A DNA stretch of 64,000 nucleotides from Thermogemmatispora tikiterensis (lineage in GTDB: Bacteria > Chloroflexota > Ktedonobacteria > Ktedonobacterales > Ktedonobacteraceae): assembly GCF_003268475.1 (NCBI RefSeq), contig NZ_MCIF01000002.1, positions 3,025,382-3,089,381 on the forward strand, written 5' to 3'. Positions 1 through 8,238 of the stretch are shown piece by piece. The translations under genes were made by a program, and so were the position numbers. A model generated the notes under the pieces. The model worked only from the letters and a program-made list of their open reading frames with translations. It was not told the origin of the DNA and did no database searches. The stretch's first letter is position 1; the number at the start of each line of letters is the position of its first letter.

Positions 1-792
1 GGTATAGTCTGGCCCATTCTCCAGGCCCAGGTTCGGCAACGAACGGATGCGATAGCTCAGGACCGGCCCGTAGCGAGTATCAAAGTCATGCGCTTCCTGG
101 ACAAACTCCTGCTGAGTGAGTTGAGAGTGGAAGCCTCCAGGTTGCAGGTCCCGAAAAGCACGAACGTAGTCCTGGAGCTGGATATCATCATAGTAGTCGT
201 TCACGAGCGCCGTCAGGCCATCGTACTGCTGCTGGAGCTGCTTGAAAGGACCGGTGAAGGTCCAGATGGCGACGCCGATGCAGGCGAAAAAGGCCAGGGC
301 CAGAATCCCGAGCGAGATCCAGACGACGCGCCGCGAGCGTCTTTGAGCAGCGGCGACAGGAGCCGCGCCCTGTGACCAGCCTGGATAAGGCGAGGCCGAG
401 GGAGCCGCCTTCCTCCGATGAGGGGCCTCTGCAGCAGTGCGCGGCGGCAAGGACGAGGGCGAGGCGGGAACTGCTGGCCGATCGTCGACAGCAACAGGTC
501 GGGCCTGCTCTCCGCGCGGAGCGGCAGCGCCAGACTGCACCTGAGCGCTGTGCCTTTCTACCTCGGGGGAGAGACGCTCATAAAACGCTGGCGGTGGCGG
601 ATAGACGAAATCGCTCACTGGCTCGGCGGTTGCAGCAGACGATGGCTGTCCTACCGCCTGCTCCTGCGTCTGACGCGCAGGCCCCACCGACGCATTGGCA
701 GAAGGGGGATCAGCAGCGACGATCGGCTCCTCTGGCTCGCGCTTGCTCTGGCCGCTACCCTGCGAGGTACCTGCCCGCTCTGGAGACTGCAT
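1..792 (-). CDS. Membrane-anchored hypothetical protein, 3' end outside window
   Basis: An open frame runs from an ATG at 792 to the window edge, 264 codons without a stop, so the C-terminus is missing. The first ~145 residues are a Pro/Ala/Ser-rich, probably disordered cytoplasmic stretch. One hydrophobic helix follows (WISLGILALAFFACIGVAIW), preceded by Arg-Arg, and then an extracytoplasmic part beginning FKQLQQQYDGLTALVNDYYD. That tail resembles the small NTF2/DUF4878-like domains of Gram-positive-type lipoproteins, but this is only an impression. GAGGAG lies 8 nt before the start. No enzymatic motif is visible. Function unknown. Confidence 0.75.
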   Translation of the reverse strand, partial: MQSPERAGTSQGSGQSKREPEEPIVAADPPSANASVGPARQTQEQAVGQPSSAATAEPVSDFVYPPPPAFYERLSPEVERHSAQVQSGAAAPRGEQARPVAVDDRPAVPASPSSLPPRTAAEAPHRRKAAPSASPYPGWSQGAAPVAAAQRRSRRVVWISLGILALAFFACIGVAIWTFTGPFKQLQQQYDGLTALVNDYYDDIQLQDYVRAFRDLQPGGFHSQLTQQEFVQEAHDFDTRYGPVLSYRIRSLPNLGLENGPDYT

Positions 793-1138
793 GAGCTTGC
801 TCCTCAAAGAGAGTCAATCGTGAGAATAAACCTCCTCACTTGTACTAAAAAGCTAGCAGATCATCCCCCCCCTGTCAAGGAAAATGCTGAGCATGAGTCT
901 GGAACAAGCGGCTCTCGAACAGCCAGCTTTCGCACCGCTGTCTGACCCCCAGACTGTGACGATCACAGCACAGACTCAGCCGCTCTGGCCCTCCAGTGGC
1001 CCCGCTGACTCTGCTCTCCTCCAGGCTCTTGCCTCGCCTGCAGCACCAGACCAGGTGCCAGAGCGAGAACAAGGGCGAGGTTGGGCGGCTGGAGGAGAGC
1101 AGAGGACCGCCTGCGCGGCGCACGCTCTCCTCGTCGAC
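793..1138. other. Intergenic, 346 bp
   Basis: This gap lies between two minus-strand genes. It holds the leader of the truncated membrane protein, including an AT-richer patch around 830-870, and the 3' flank of the HTH regulator. I see no convincing gene, terminator hairpin or RNA. Confidence 0.5.
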
Positions 1139-2293
1139 TCAGGGCCGCTCCCTCGAGAGCGCAAAATGGGCGGGCGCCACCTGTTCAAATTCTTCTTCTA
1201 TCTCCATACGTACGCGCTTCTCGGCCTCCGGACGGGAGAGCTGGAAGCGGCGCGCACAGGCGATGACGCGATTGACAAAGGTTCGGCTAATCTCCTCACG
1301 CTGCCAGCGAATGTCAGGCATCGGACGCAGGTGGATCAGCGAGGGATCATAGAAAGCCGACTCAGGGAGGGCCAGCGCCACTAACAGAGCATATTCATTC
1401 ACAGCCTGGCAAACCGGCGGCGAGCAGAAATCAGCCTGGGTACTGGAGACAATCAGTACGCCGGCACAGCGGCCCGCAAAGAGGACCGGACAGGCACAGG
1501 CACTGCGTTCGAACTCCTCGACCACAAACTGATGGCGCTGCTCGTGGTCCAGCTCGCTCCAGGTCTGGAGCCGCTGGAGCATGGCCGCAGTCCCGGCCAG
1601 GGTTGTGCTCCCGAGAAAGGCCCGGCTCTCTTGTGTCTCCGACCAGGGGCTGGTCGCCCGGACCTCGGCCTCATAGAGAGAGTGGATGCCATCAGGACGC
1701 GGCGGCATGAGTTCAGCATAGGTCAAGGCCAGGCCACGCTGCTCGGGATCAAGATGCTTGATCGCTGCCTCGAAAATAAGCTGGATCATCTGCCAACGCC
1801 GACTGTCGTCCTGGACAATCGTCGCGCGCAGCTCTAATACCTGACGATACAGCTCACGGGAAACCGGGGGGATCTCTCCCGCCGGCGGCAGATCGAGCAC
1901 ATTCGGGAAACTTTGCTCGATAGCCTCCTGCAGCTCGCGACGATGCTCTGGCATCACCTCGAGGATCTGCCTCAGCGAGGAGGGCCGCGGCTCAGATTGA
2001 CCATTCATCCAGCGATAGACGGTGTTTTCGGAGACGCCGAGAGAGGTGGCAAATTGCGCGATGCGCGCGCGATCACGCTTGAGAATACGCTGCAGGGTCA
2101 GGCTGAAGGGAGTCAGACTTGTAGCAGCCAGAGCGGCAGATTCGGCAGAGCGGGCGCCGCTCCGGCCCCGACTGCGTTTGGCTACACCAGCATTAGCATG
2201 ACGACTGCGGGTACGCGCCGGCGGACGCGCTTCTGGCCCGGCTGCCCGCTGCCTGCGACGTGGCGGGCGCGAAGGGTCGTGTCCTTGCTTCAT
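1139..2293 (-). CDS. HTH transcriptional regulator with C-terminal GAF-like sensory domain
   Basis: This 384-residue protein starts with a basic, disordered stretch of ~60 residues. An XRE/Cro-type helix-turn-helix follows at about 75-112 (IAQFATSLGVSENTVYRWMN). The region ~215-330 looks like a GAF domain: a Cys-containing strand, then GRCAGVLIVSSTQADFCSP, then a helix. The C-terminal ~50 residues are charged and helical. AAGGAGC lies 10 nt before the ATG. HTH plus GAF-like proteins of this layout are typical of Ktedonobacteria and are taken to be ligand-responsive regulators; the ligand cannot be inferred here. A tetranucleotide repeat lies about 100 bp upstream of the start. Confidence 0.8.
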   Translation of the reverse strand: MKQGHDPSRPPRRRQRAAGPEARPPARTRSRHANAGVAKRSRGRSGARSAESAALAATSLTPFSLTLQRILKRDRARIAQFATSLGVSENTVYRWMNGQSEPRPSSLRQILEVMPEHRRELQEAIEQSFPNVLDLPPAGEIPPVSRELYRQVLELRATIVQDDSRRWQMIQLIFEAAIKHLDPEQRGLALTYAELMPPRPDGIHSLYEAEVRATSPWSETQESRAFLGSTTLAGTAAMLQRLQTWSELDHEQRHQFVVEEFERSACACPVLFAGRCAGVLIVSSTQADFCSPPVCQAVNEYALLVALALPESAFYDPSLIHLRPMPDIRWQREEISRTFVNRVIACARRFQLSRPEAEKRVRMEIEEEFEQVAPAHFALSRERP

Positions 2294-2390
2294 GTCAGTC
2301 AGTGCTCCTTCCTTACCAGACGGGTGCGCTAGCTAGCCGCCAGACCAGCAGGGGCGCCGGTTGCGGCTACGGGCGAACGGTGCAAACGTG

Positions 2391-2429
<39 letters not shown>

Positions 2430-2800
2430 TGAGAGGCGGCGTCGAAAACGTGCCAGCGTTGAAAACGTGCCAGTAGATGCTCTCTTCTTGCCTGATATGG
2501 TTGCTGGGAAAGGATTTGCCTGAGCCGATTATATCACGTCGATGGAGTGGATTACCAGAGCGTTTTCTTACATGAACGCATTTTCATGTGCCCTTCCATT
2601 TATTACAACATTTTAATATCGAGACAGGCAGGCTCGACGCAGATGGGAAGCGGTGTGAAGGGGCTTCGCAGCGTATAGCGTGCAGTGTTTGTGCATCGTG
2701 CACCTTTGCCAGATTGCATGATAGGCAGCGATGAAGCTTTCGAAGGCTGGCTGGATCATGAACAAAGTATTACAAAATTCCTACAAATGTACACACACTA

Positions 2801-2830
2801 TTGTCTTCTCAGTGGCCTGCATGTTATACT
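2801..2830 (+). promoter_or_regulatory. Sigma-70-like promoter for the methyltransferase
   Basis: TTGTCT (2801-2806) and TATACT (2825-2830) are separated by 18 nt. The gene start at 2890 is about 53 nt after the predicted transcription start. Confidence 0.6.
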
Positions 2831-2889
2831 CTCCTCACCATTGAAGAAACCTTTGTTTGCGCCACGTGCGCGAAGGCGAGGATTGTACT

Positions 2890-3834
2890 ATGGCAGCGAA
2901 TAATCCGGTCTTTGGTAACGAGTGCGGGCTTCCTCTGAATGCGGTTGCCTGGCTGGAAATGCACCACCGCTGCAAGGCAGCAGAGCGCGAACAGATGGTG
3001 CGCGACCTCCAGCTTAAGGCGGGAAGCCTGGTGGTTGACGCCGGCTGTGGCCCCGGCCTCTGGGTCCCTTTACTCGCCCAGGCCATCGGCCCCCAAGGAC
3101 GCATTATCGGTGTGGATATCTCGGTCGAAGCCCTGGTAACCGCCCGGCGACGCAGCGCGGGCACCTGGTACGCCCCCCAGGTCGAGTATAAGCTGGCTCC
3201 GTTAGAGCAGCTGCCTCTCGCGCATGGTACCGTTGACGCCATCTTCAGCGCCAATGTTAGCCAGTATTTGCCTGAGCCTGTCAAGACATTCAAGACGCTC
3301 GGTCAGTACCTCGCGCCCGGAGGCCGCCTGATCGTGAAGGACATCGACTTCGGGACCCTGCGCTTCCATACCATTGATCCCGGCCTCCAGGCCCGTGTCT
3401 TCCAGGCCCGTGAGCGCTGGGAACGCATCCGCGTCGAACATGGCTATCCCTTCGAAGACAGTTGGGTCGGCTCAAAATTGGCCGGCTACCTCCGCGAGGC
3501 TGGCTACGAGGAGATCGAAGAGAAAACCTATCTGATCCAGCGGCGCTACCCCCTCCCATCGGACTATCGTACCTACTTGCAGGGCATCGCTGAATGGTTC
3601 GTCTGCGAAGGTGCTCCGGGCCTCAGTTCGGAAGATTTGACCGCCTGGCTCCAATGCTTCTTTGATGAAGAATACAATGTCTTCGATCAGGAAACGTTCC
3701 TCTATGAGGAAACCGAGTATGTGGTCAGCGGTGTCTGGCCCGGTCGGTATACCTCTCACGAGGCAGAGGCTCAGGTCGCCGTACTCAATGAGTCAGAGCG
3801 GCGCCTGCTTTCTCTGGAGGAGGTGCGGTCTTAA
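2890..3834 (+). CDS. Class I SAM-dependent methyltransferase
   Basis: This 314-residue protein has the nucleotide-binding motif I VVDAGCGPG at residues 48-56. The acidic end of strand 2 follows (IIGVDIS), then VDAIFSANVSQYL as motif post-II/IV, and GGRLIVKDIDFG after it. These mark a Methyltransf_11/25-like Rossmann methyltransferase. The C-terminal ~120 residues are helical and may form the substrate lid. The start at 2890 is preferred over an in-frame ATG at 2857 because GAGGAT lies just before it. Substrate unknown; the fold resembles small-molecule or ubiquinone-type methyltransferases. It is a single-gene unit with its own promoter. Confidence 0.88.
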   Translation: MAANNPVFGNECGLPLNAVAWLEMHHRCKAAEREQMVRDLQLKAGSLVVDAGCGPGLWVPLLAQAIGPQGRIIGVDISVEALVTARRRSAGTWYAPQVEYKLAPLEQLPLAHGTVDAIFSANVSQYLPEPVKTFKTLGQYLAPGGRLIVKDIDFGTLRFHTIDPGLQARVFQARERWERIRVEHGYPFEDSWVGSKLAGYLREAGYEEIEEKTYLIQRRYPLPSDYRTYLQGIAEWFVCEGAPGLSSEDLTAWLQCFFDEEYNVFDQETFLYEETEYVVSGVWPGRYTSHEAEAQVAVLNESERRLLSLEEVRS

Positions 3835-4435
3835 TTCAGCTCCACCGGCTGGTTTGGCTGGCCAGCGTACTCGCTCGCCAGCCGGTCCTCCCAGTCTGGT
3901 CAGCTCTGTGCCTGAGCAATGCGGCCAATACTTACATGAATGAATGAATGAATGAATGAATGAATATATGCATGGGTGAGCAAGCCTGTTAGGACGCTGC
4001 CTTGATGAAGGATTGCCCGATCTCATCCTTCATCATCTTCTTCTCATAAGAGAACGTGACCTCGCCGACTCCCTCGCTCGCTCACCTTTGTCTACCAGCG
4101 TCCCGCTTGCCGGAGGCTGGCCCACAGGCAGGGCAGGAGAAAGGGAAGAATCCAGAAAGGAAGCTTCTGACAGGCCAGGCAACGATCGCTCTATCGAGGG
4201 GAATAGATTAGCCGACAACGTTGGGGGAGAAGGACCAGCAATCACTTTCTTTCTCTGTCCGCCCCTCGTCGGGGCGATGTACCGTTTCCGATCCGCGTTG
4301 CTCTCACATAGGAGGCAGGGACGGCCCCTTTCCACCCCTGCCTCCTCCTTTTCCCCAGTACCCTCCTTCCCCAATGACCCTCATGCCCACAGCTCTCAGC
4401 CTCAACCTTCGCTTCAACTCGCTTCCCTCGACCAG
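3835..4435. other. Convergent intergenic region
   Basis: About 600 bp lie between the convergent methyltransferase and small-protein genes. The region contains the 4-bp repeat at 3936-3965 and otherwise C/T-rich sequence with no supported gene. Open frames here have poor composition and no ribosome-binding sites. Confidence 0.55.
3936..3965. repeat. Tetranucleotide tandem repeat (ATGA)7.5
   Basis: Thirty bases of perfect ATGA repetition lie about 100 bp downstream of the methyltransferase stop. Confidence 0.95.
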
Positions 4436-4461
4436 AAAAAAAACGGCCCTTTGGGCCGTTT
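4436..4461 (-). terminator. Rho-independent terminator of the 77-residue protein gene
   Basis: A perfect 9-bp stem (4441-4449 with 4453-4461) has a 3-nt loop and, read on the minus strand, is followed by a run of eight T. It lies 25 bp past the stop of the small minus-strand gene. Confidence 0.92.
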
Positions 4462-4486
4462 CGCGCGGAAGAGCCTCGCCGGCTCC

Positions 4487-4717
4487 CTAGTGCAGGGTAT
4501 TGAGCCGCTCCGCAATCATCGCGATGGCCGCGTCGCCTACAATGGCCTGGAGCTGGTTGTGGAGCTGGCCCAGATGCTCCATCCTCGCAGTGATAAAGTC
4601 ATGGCGCGAGACACCACAGGCCAGCCCGCTCAGGCCGCGCTGCGCCGCCTCGTATTCATCACTGATCTGCTTGAGTAAGCGCGCGACTTCGCTACCCTGT
4701 TCCTTGGTCGTCAGCAT
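4487..4717 (-). CDS. Small helical hypothetical protein
   Basis: This is a 76-residue, predicted all-helical protein beginning MLTTKEQGSEVARLLKQI and containing RHDFITARMEHLGQL. The start at 4717 is chosen because GGGGAGG precedes it by 5 nt; a longer frame to 4747 lacks a ribosome-binding site. It has its own strong terminator, so it is very likely expressed as a single gene. No recognised family. It could be a small regulatory or structural protein, but nothing in the sequence decides this. Confidence 0.75.
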   Translation of the reverse strand: MLTTKEQGSEVARLLKQISDEYEAAQRGLSGLACGVSRHDFITARMEHLGQLHNQLQAIVGDAAIAMIAERLNTLH

Positions 4718-5536
4718 GGTTTCCTCCCCTTCTCTGGTCTGGATCAATCGATCAATAAGGTCTCAGGGGCTGATCCCCTGCGGTTGAGCGATGTCAATAG
4801 CCACTCAGCGATTGTGATAACAATGTACGCTACTTGTTAGCAACATACTCGGTAACGCACACTCATAGTATGCATGAAAACATCTCCTCTTGTCTAGAGG
4901 CAGCCTCTCCTTTTTTGAAATTTGACAGAGAGACTACATATTTCAATCAATGTTATGACGGCGATGTACGCAACGTTATGGCTCTCCATCTGCTTTTGTA
5001 AGCTAGCAAGCTGACAGCATGATTACACAGGCTCGCGCCCCCGCTTCCGCTCAATCACCGCTCGCCAGTTAGGACCTTTGGGCTGGTCGTCGACACCGGA
5101 GAAGGTTGGTCCTTTCTTGTGTATCATATCATAGACGAGTAAGCAGGCTGCCAGTCAAATAGAAGCGCTCGCCTCTCTCCCAGCACAACGGCGCTCTCTC
5201 GTCCCCAGAGCGGGTCTCGCCTATCAGACTCTGGCTAGCCCCCAGAGCCTTCCCCTGAGCAAGACTGTCGAGAGGCTGTCTCGCCTTTCTCCATGCGCGC
5301 AAGCAGTGCGCATTGCAATCGATGGACATTATGTATATACTCTACGTAGCGCTTGCCCAGGTGAAGGTGAGGAGAATCCTAACCTGGCACTTTGGGCAAT
5401 TGGTGCGCGAAGAAGCCCCGTTGACTCCCTTCTGACCTCGCAGTCAGTTGCAACGTGGCACCAAGCGACAGCTCTTTACCAAAGGCCCTGGCAGATTCAG
5501 GAACGGATCTGTCAGCAAGAGCGAAAAGGAGTTAGT
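4718..5536. other. Divergent intergenic region, 819 bp
   Basis: This long gap holds an AT-rich stretch (about 4790-5010) that may carry the promoter of the small minus-strand gene. It also holds the ABC ATPase promoter at 5313-5341 and a ~190-nt leader before that gene. No RNA family is recognised in the leader. An open frame around 5129-5329 on the minus strand has no support. Confidence 0.5.
5313..5341 (+). promoter_or_regulatory. Sigma-70-like promoter for the ABC ATPase
   Basis: TTGCAA (5313-5318) and TATACT (5336-5341) are spaced by exactly 17 nt. The predicted transcript would have a ~190-nt 5' leader before the ATG at 5537, long enough for leader regulation. Confidence 0.7.
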
Positions 5537-6646
5537 ATGGCCCGTGTAAGCTTTGTACACGTTTACAAGCGGTTTGACAAGGTTGATGTGGTACGCGACA
5601 TCAACCTTGAGGTGAAGGACCGGGAATTCCTGGTTCTCGTCGGCCCATCGGGGTGCGGCAAAAGTACCTGCCTGCGCATGATCGCTGGGCTAGAGGAGCC
5701 AACCGCTGGAGAGATCTACATCGGCGACACGCTGGTGAATGGGGTGGAGCCGAAAGAGCGGAATGTGGCGATGGTTTTCCAGAACTACGCCCTCTACCCT
5801 CACATGAATGTCTTTGATAACATGGCCTTCAGCCTCAAGCTCCGTGGTGTCCCCCGCCAGGAGATTAAGAAGCGCGTACAGGAAGCTGCTGAGATCCTCG
5901 AAATCGCTCATCTCCTCAATCGCAAGCCCAAGGAACTCTCCGGTGGCCAGCGACAGCGTGTGGCGCTCGGGCGCGCCATTGTGCGTGATGCGCAGGTCTT
6001 CCTGATGGATGAGCCTCTGTCAAACCTGGACGCGAAGTTACGTGTGCAGATGCGGGCAGAGATCATTAAGCTGCACCGACGTGTGCAGACGACTTTTGTC
6101 TATGTGACTCACGACCAGGTGGAGGCGATGACGATGGGGGATCGCATCGTGGTCTTGCATCAGGGAGAGATTCAGCAGATGGGGCCTCCACAGGAGCTGT
6201 ATGACCACCCTGCCAATATGTTTGTGGCTGGCTTTATCGGCTCTCCAGCAATGAATTTCTTCCCCGGCGCCCAGGTGGTAGAGGATGAGGGTGGCGTGAG
6301 CATTATGCTGGATGGTTTCGGGCGGGTGCAGGTGCCGGCCTGCTATGTGGAGAAGGCACGGGCGGCCAAGGGGCGCCAGGTAATCTTTGGCATTCGCCCC
6401 GAGCATTTGCGCGATGCTACCCTGCTGCCGGCGGGCGCTGATACGGCTTCGATGATTATGGCCCCGGTCGATGTCGTAGAGCATTTGGGGAGCGAGGTAC
6501 AGGTCCATATGTCGGCCAATGGCACGACTGTGGTGGCCCGCCTCGATCCGCGCTCGCATCCGGTGGTCGGTGAGCCACTGAGGCTGCAGGTCGATGCCGA
6601 GCAGATCCACCTCTTCGATGCAGAGACGGAGAAGGCTTACTTCTAG
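5537..6646 (+). CDS. ugpC: Carbohydrate ABC transporter ATP-binding protein (MalK/UgpC/MsmX type)
   Basis: This 369-residue protein has a full set of ABC motifs: Walker A GPSGCGKST (36-44), Q-loop VFQNYALYPHM (80-90), signature LSGGQRQRV (134-142), Walker B VFLMDEP (154-160) and switch YVTHDQVEAM. A C-terminal TOBE/OB region from ~235 contains FGIRPEHL, the mark of the CUT1 sugar-importer ATPase group. No permease or binding-protein gene is adjacent. In Gram-positive-type bacteria such an orphan ATPase often energises several sugar importers, as MsmX does; that role is inferred here. The start at 5537 follows AAAGGAG; an upstream in-frame extension to 5306 is not family-like. Confidence 0.95.
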   Translation: MARVSFVHVYKRFDKVDVVRDINLEVKDREFLVLVGPSGCGKSTCLRMIAGLEEPTAGEIYIGDTLVNGVEPKERNVAMVFQNYALYPHMNVFDNMAFSLKLRGVPRQEIKKRVQEAAEILEIAHLLNRKPKELSGGQRQRVALGRAIVRDAQVFLMDEPLSNLDAKLRVQMRAEIIKLHRRVQTTFVYVTHDQVEAMTMGDRIVVLHQGEIQQMGPPQELYDHPANMFVAGFIGSPAMNFFPGAQVVEDEGGVSIMLDGFGRVQVPACYVEKARAAKGRQVIFGIRPEHLRDATLLPAGADTASMIMAPVDVVEHLGSEVQVHMSANGTTVVARLDPRSHPVVGEPLRLQVDAEQIHLFDAETEKAYF

Positions 6647-6732
6647 CACTCGGACACTAATCCGTCTGGATTGACGTGACGATCCGCCTCCATTTCCCCT
6701 TGTCAGGCGGGTAAGAGGGTTGATCACTCAGA

Positions 6733-6781
6733 CCAGGCTGGCCGGCAGGTTCACTGCTGGCGCCAGCCTGGCTTTTTTTTT
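6733..6781 (+). terminator. Rho-independent terminator after the ABC ATPase
   Basis: A 10-bp stem (6733-6742 with 6762-6771) has a structured loop and is followed by a T-run at 6773-6781. It lies about 90 bp after the stop codon. Confidence 0.92.
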
Positions 6782-6928
6782 CGGGCCGCGGGCCGCGCTG
6801 TCTCCCTCTCTCTGCGTTTGAGGGTACGCAGCCAGGGTGCTAAGTAGAAGAGGGCGCGGGCCTCCACACCCCCGGAAAGACCCGCGCCTCTCCCCATCAC
6901 TCGCTCAGCTCACTCGCCTCAAGCCAGG

Positions 6929-7858
6929 CTAGGCGACCGCTGGCAGGAAGTCAGAGGGGACGCCGATGACCTTGAGCTTCTTGCGCAGCGAGCTCATGCC
7001 AAATCTGAGCAGCTCGTCGGGGTCTTCGCCAAAGCTGCTCAACAAGGCTCGCTGGAAGTCCGAGAGATAGAGGATGTCATGAATCTGCGGCATCCATTTC
7101 TGGATGGTGTCGCGAATGACCCCGGCATAACGGGCATCTTCCTGCACCATGTCACGCAGGAAGCGCACACCGAAAAGGACGTGGCGCGACTCGTCGCGGG
7201 CAATGGCGTTGAAGCCCTGCTGGAAACCTGGATACCAGCCCATACGCTTGTTACGGTTGAGCATGCTGCGCTGCCCGGCCAGGGCCAGGGTGCCCTCGGT
7301 GATGATGTGGTAGAGGGTGACGCCTTCAACGAGGTGCTCCAGCTTCTCGGGCTGGGCTTGAATGCGCTGGCCGATCTCGACCAGGCCCTCCATCAGGATC
7401 TGCCGCTCGCTTTCACGCAGCAAGGGACGAATCTGGACAAGCAGGGCCTCGATGTCTTCGCCCTCAAAGCCTAATGCTTCGCGGAAGAACCGGTCAAAGA
7501 AGATGGAGTGACGCGCTTCGTCGACGAGCTGGGTGGTGAGAAAAATGCGCTGTTCTTCTTTGGGGGCAGCGGCACAGTAGGGGATGAGGGTATGGGTGAC
7601 GCTGACTTCACCCTGGAAGAAGACGACGAAGCCGCTGATGTGCACCGGACGGGCTGCCTCTTCGATCTGGCTCCATTGCTGGCGGTCAGCGCTGAAGTCG
7701 ATGTCCTGCGTGCTCCATTGCTGCTTCTCCCAGCGCTGGTACAGCTCGCGATAGGTCGGGAGGTTGACGAGTTTATCGTCAATCTCACCAACGATGATGG
7801 CATCTCCTCCCAGTTGACCAAGCTCTCGCAGTGAGGCCTTGCTGACGTCGATCGCCAT
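6929..7858 (-). CDS. R2-like ligand-binding oxidase (R2lox, ferritin-like di-metal protein)
   Basis: This 309-residue protein belongs to the ribonucleotide-reductase R2-like superfamily. Metal ligands are visible as E84, E114/H117 (DEARH), E188 and E223/H226 (RDESRH). The two residues that form the Val-Tyr ether cross-link in known R2lox proteins appear at matching offsets: V87 (E84+3) and Y183 (E188-5). Known R2lox enzymes carry a Mn/Fe site and hold a long-chain fatty acid in the active-site cavity; their natural substrate is unsettled. No R1 gene is nearby, so a ribonucleotide-reductase role is unlikely. It lies last in line behind the beta-oxidation cluster, 380 bp after the FadN-type gene. 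AAAGGAG precedes the chosen ATG. Confidence 0.88.
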   Translation of the reverse strand: MAIDVSKASLRELGQLGGDAIIVGEIDDKLVNLPTYRELYQRWEKQQWSTQDIDFSADRQQWSQIEEAARPVHISGFVVFFQGEVSVTHTLIPYCAAAPKEEQRIFLTTQLVDEARHSIFFDRFFREALGFEGEDIEALLVQIRPLLRESERQILMEGLVEIGQRIQAQPEKLEHLVEGVTLYHIITEGTLALAGQRSMLNRNKRMGWYPGFQQGFNAIARDESRHVLFGVRFLRDMVQEDARYAGVIRDTIQKWMPQIHDILYLSDFQRALLSSFGEDPDELLRFGMSSLRKKLKVIGVPSDFLPAVA

Positions 7859-8238
7859 GATGGACTCGGCTCCTTTCCTTTCCTTGCGGCTAGGCCCCCG
7901 CTTCTGCGCGGAGGCAATCCTGCATTCCGCTGTCCTGGTGCGCTGCCTGGCAGCACTGTACGACTCCACCCGGCAGCAGGCAGCCGGAACGGGTGCCGGC
8001 TGGTCAGCGCTCCTTCGGTTACCAACCCACCGACACCCGCTGCTGTCGCCCCGGGACCGGGACCGGCCACGCCACGGGCGAGTAGAGGCTCTGGCCCGCG
8101 AGGTTTCGGTCGCTACAGTGGGCCGGGGCCGCCGTGGGCGGCGCCGCCCACGGTCCGGCCTCGGCTTCGGTTGGCACGAGCCTGGCCCGATCGATGCGAT
8201 AGCGATGGTGTTGACTGCTCGCTCACTATGGAGCAAGC
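7859..8238. other. Intergenic region with long GC-rich stem-loop
   Basis: This gap lies between the FadN-type gene and the R2lox gene, both on the minus strand. A 22-bp perfect palindrome sits at 8132-8153, flanked by a further complementary 6-bp pair (8121-8126 with 8155-8160). It could be an attenuating or processing hairpin that separates expression of the two genes. There is no T-run, so simple intrinsic termination is not supported. Confidence 0.6.

Noticed and set aside
4013..4678. Plus-strand frame of 221 codons
   Set aside because: It has low-complexity Pro/Ser composition, runs across a strong terminator and opposes the small minus-strand gene.
5129..5329. 66-codon minus-strand frame
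   Set aside because: It overlaps the promoter of the ABC ATPase and has no family likeness.
6929..7858. Class I ribonucleotide reductase beta subunit
   Set aside because: The Val/Tyr cross-link residues and ligand spacing fit R2lox, and no alpha subunit is nearby.
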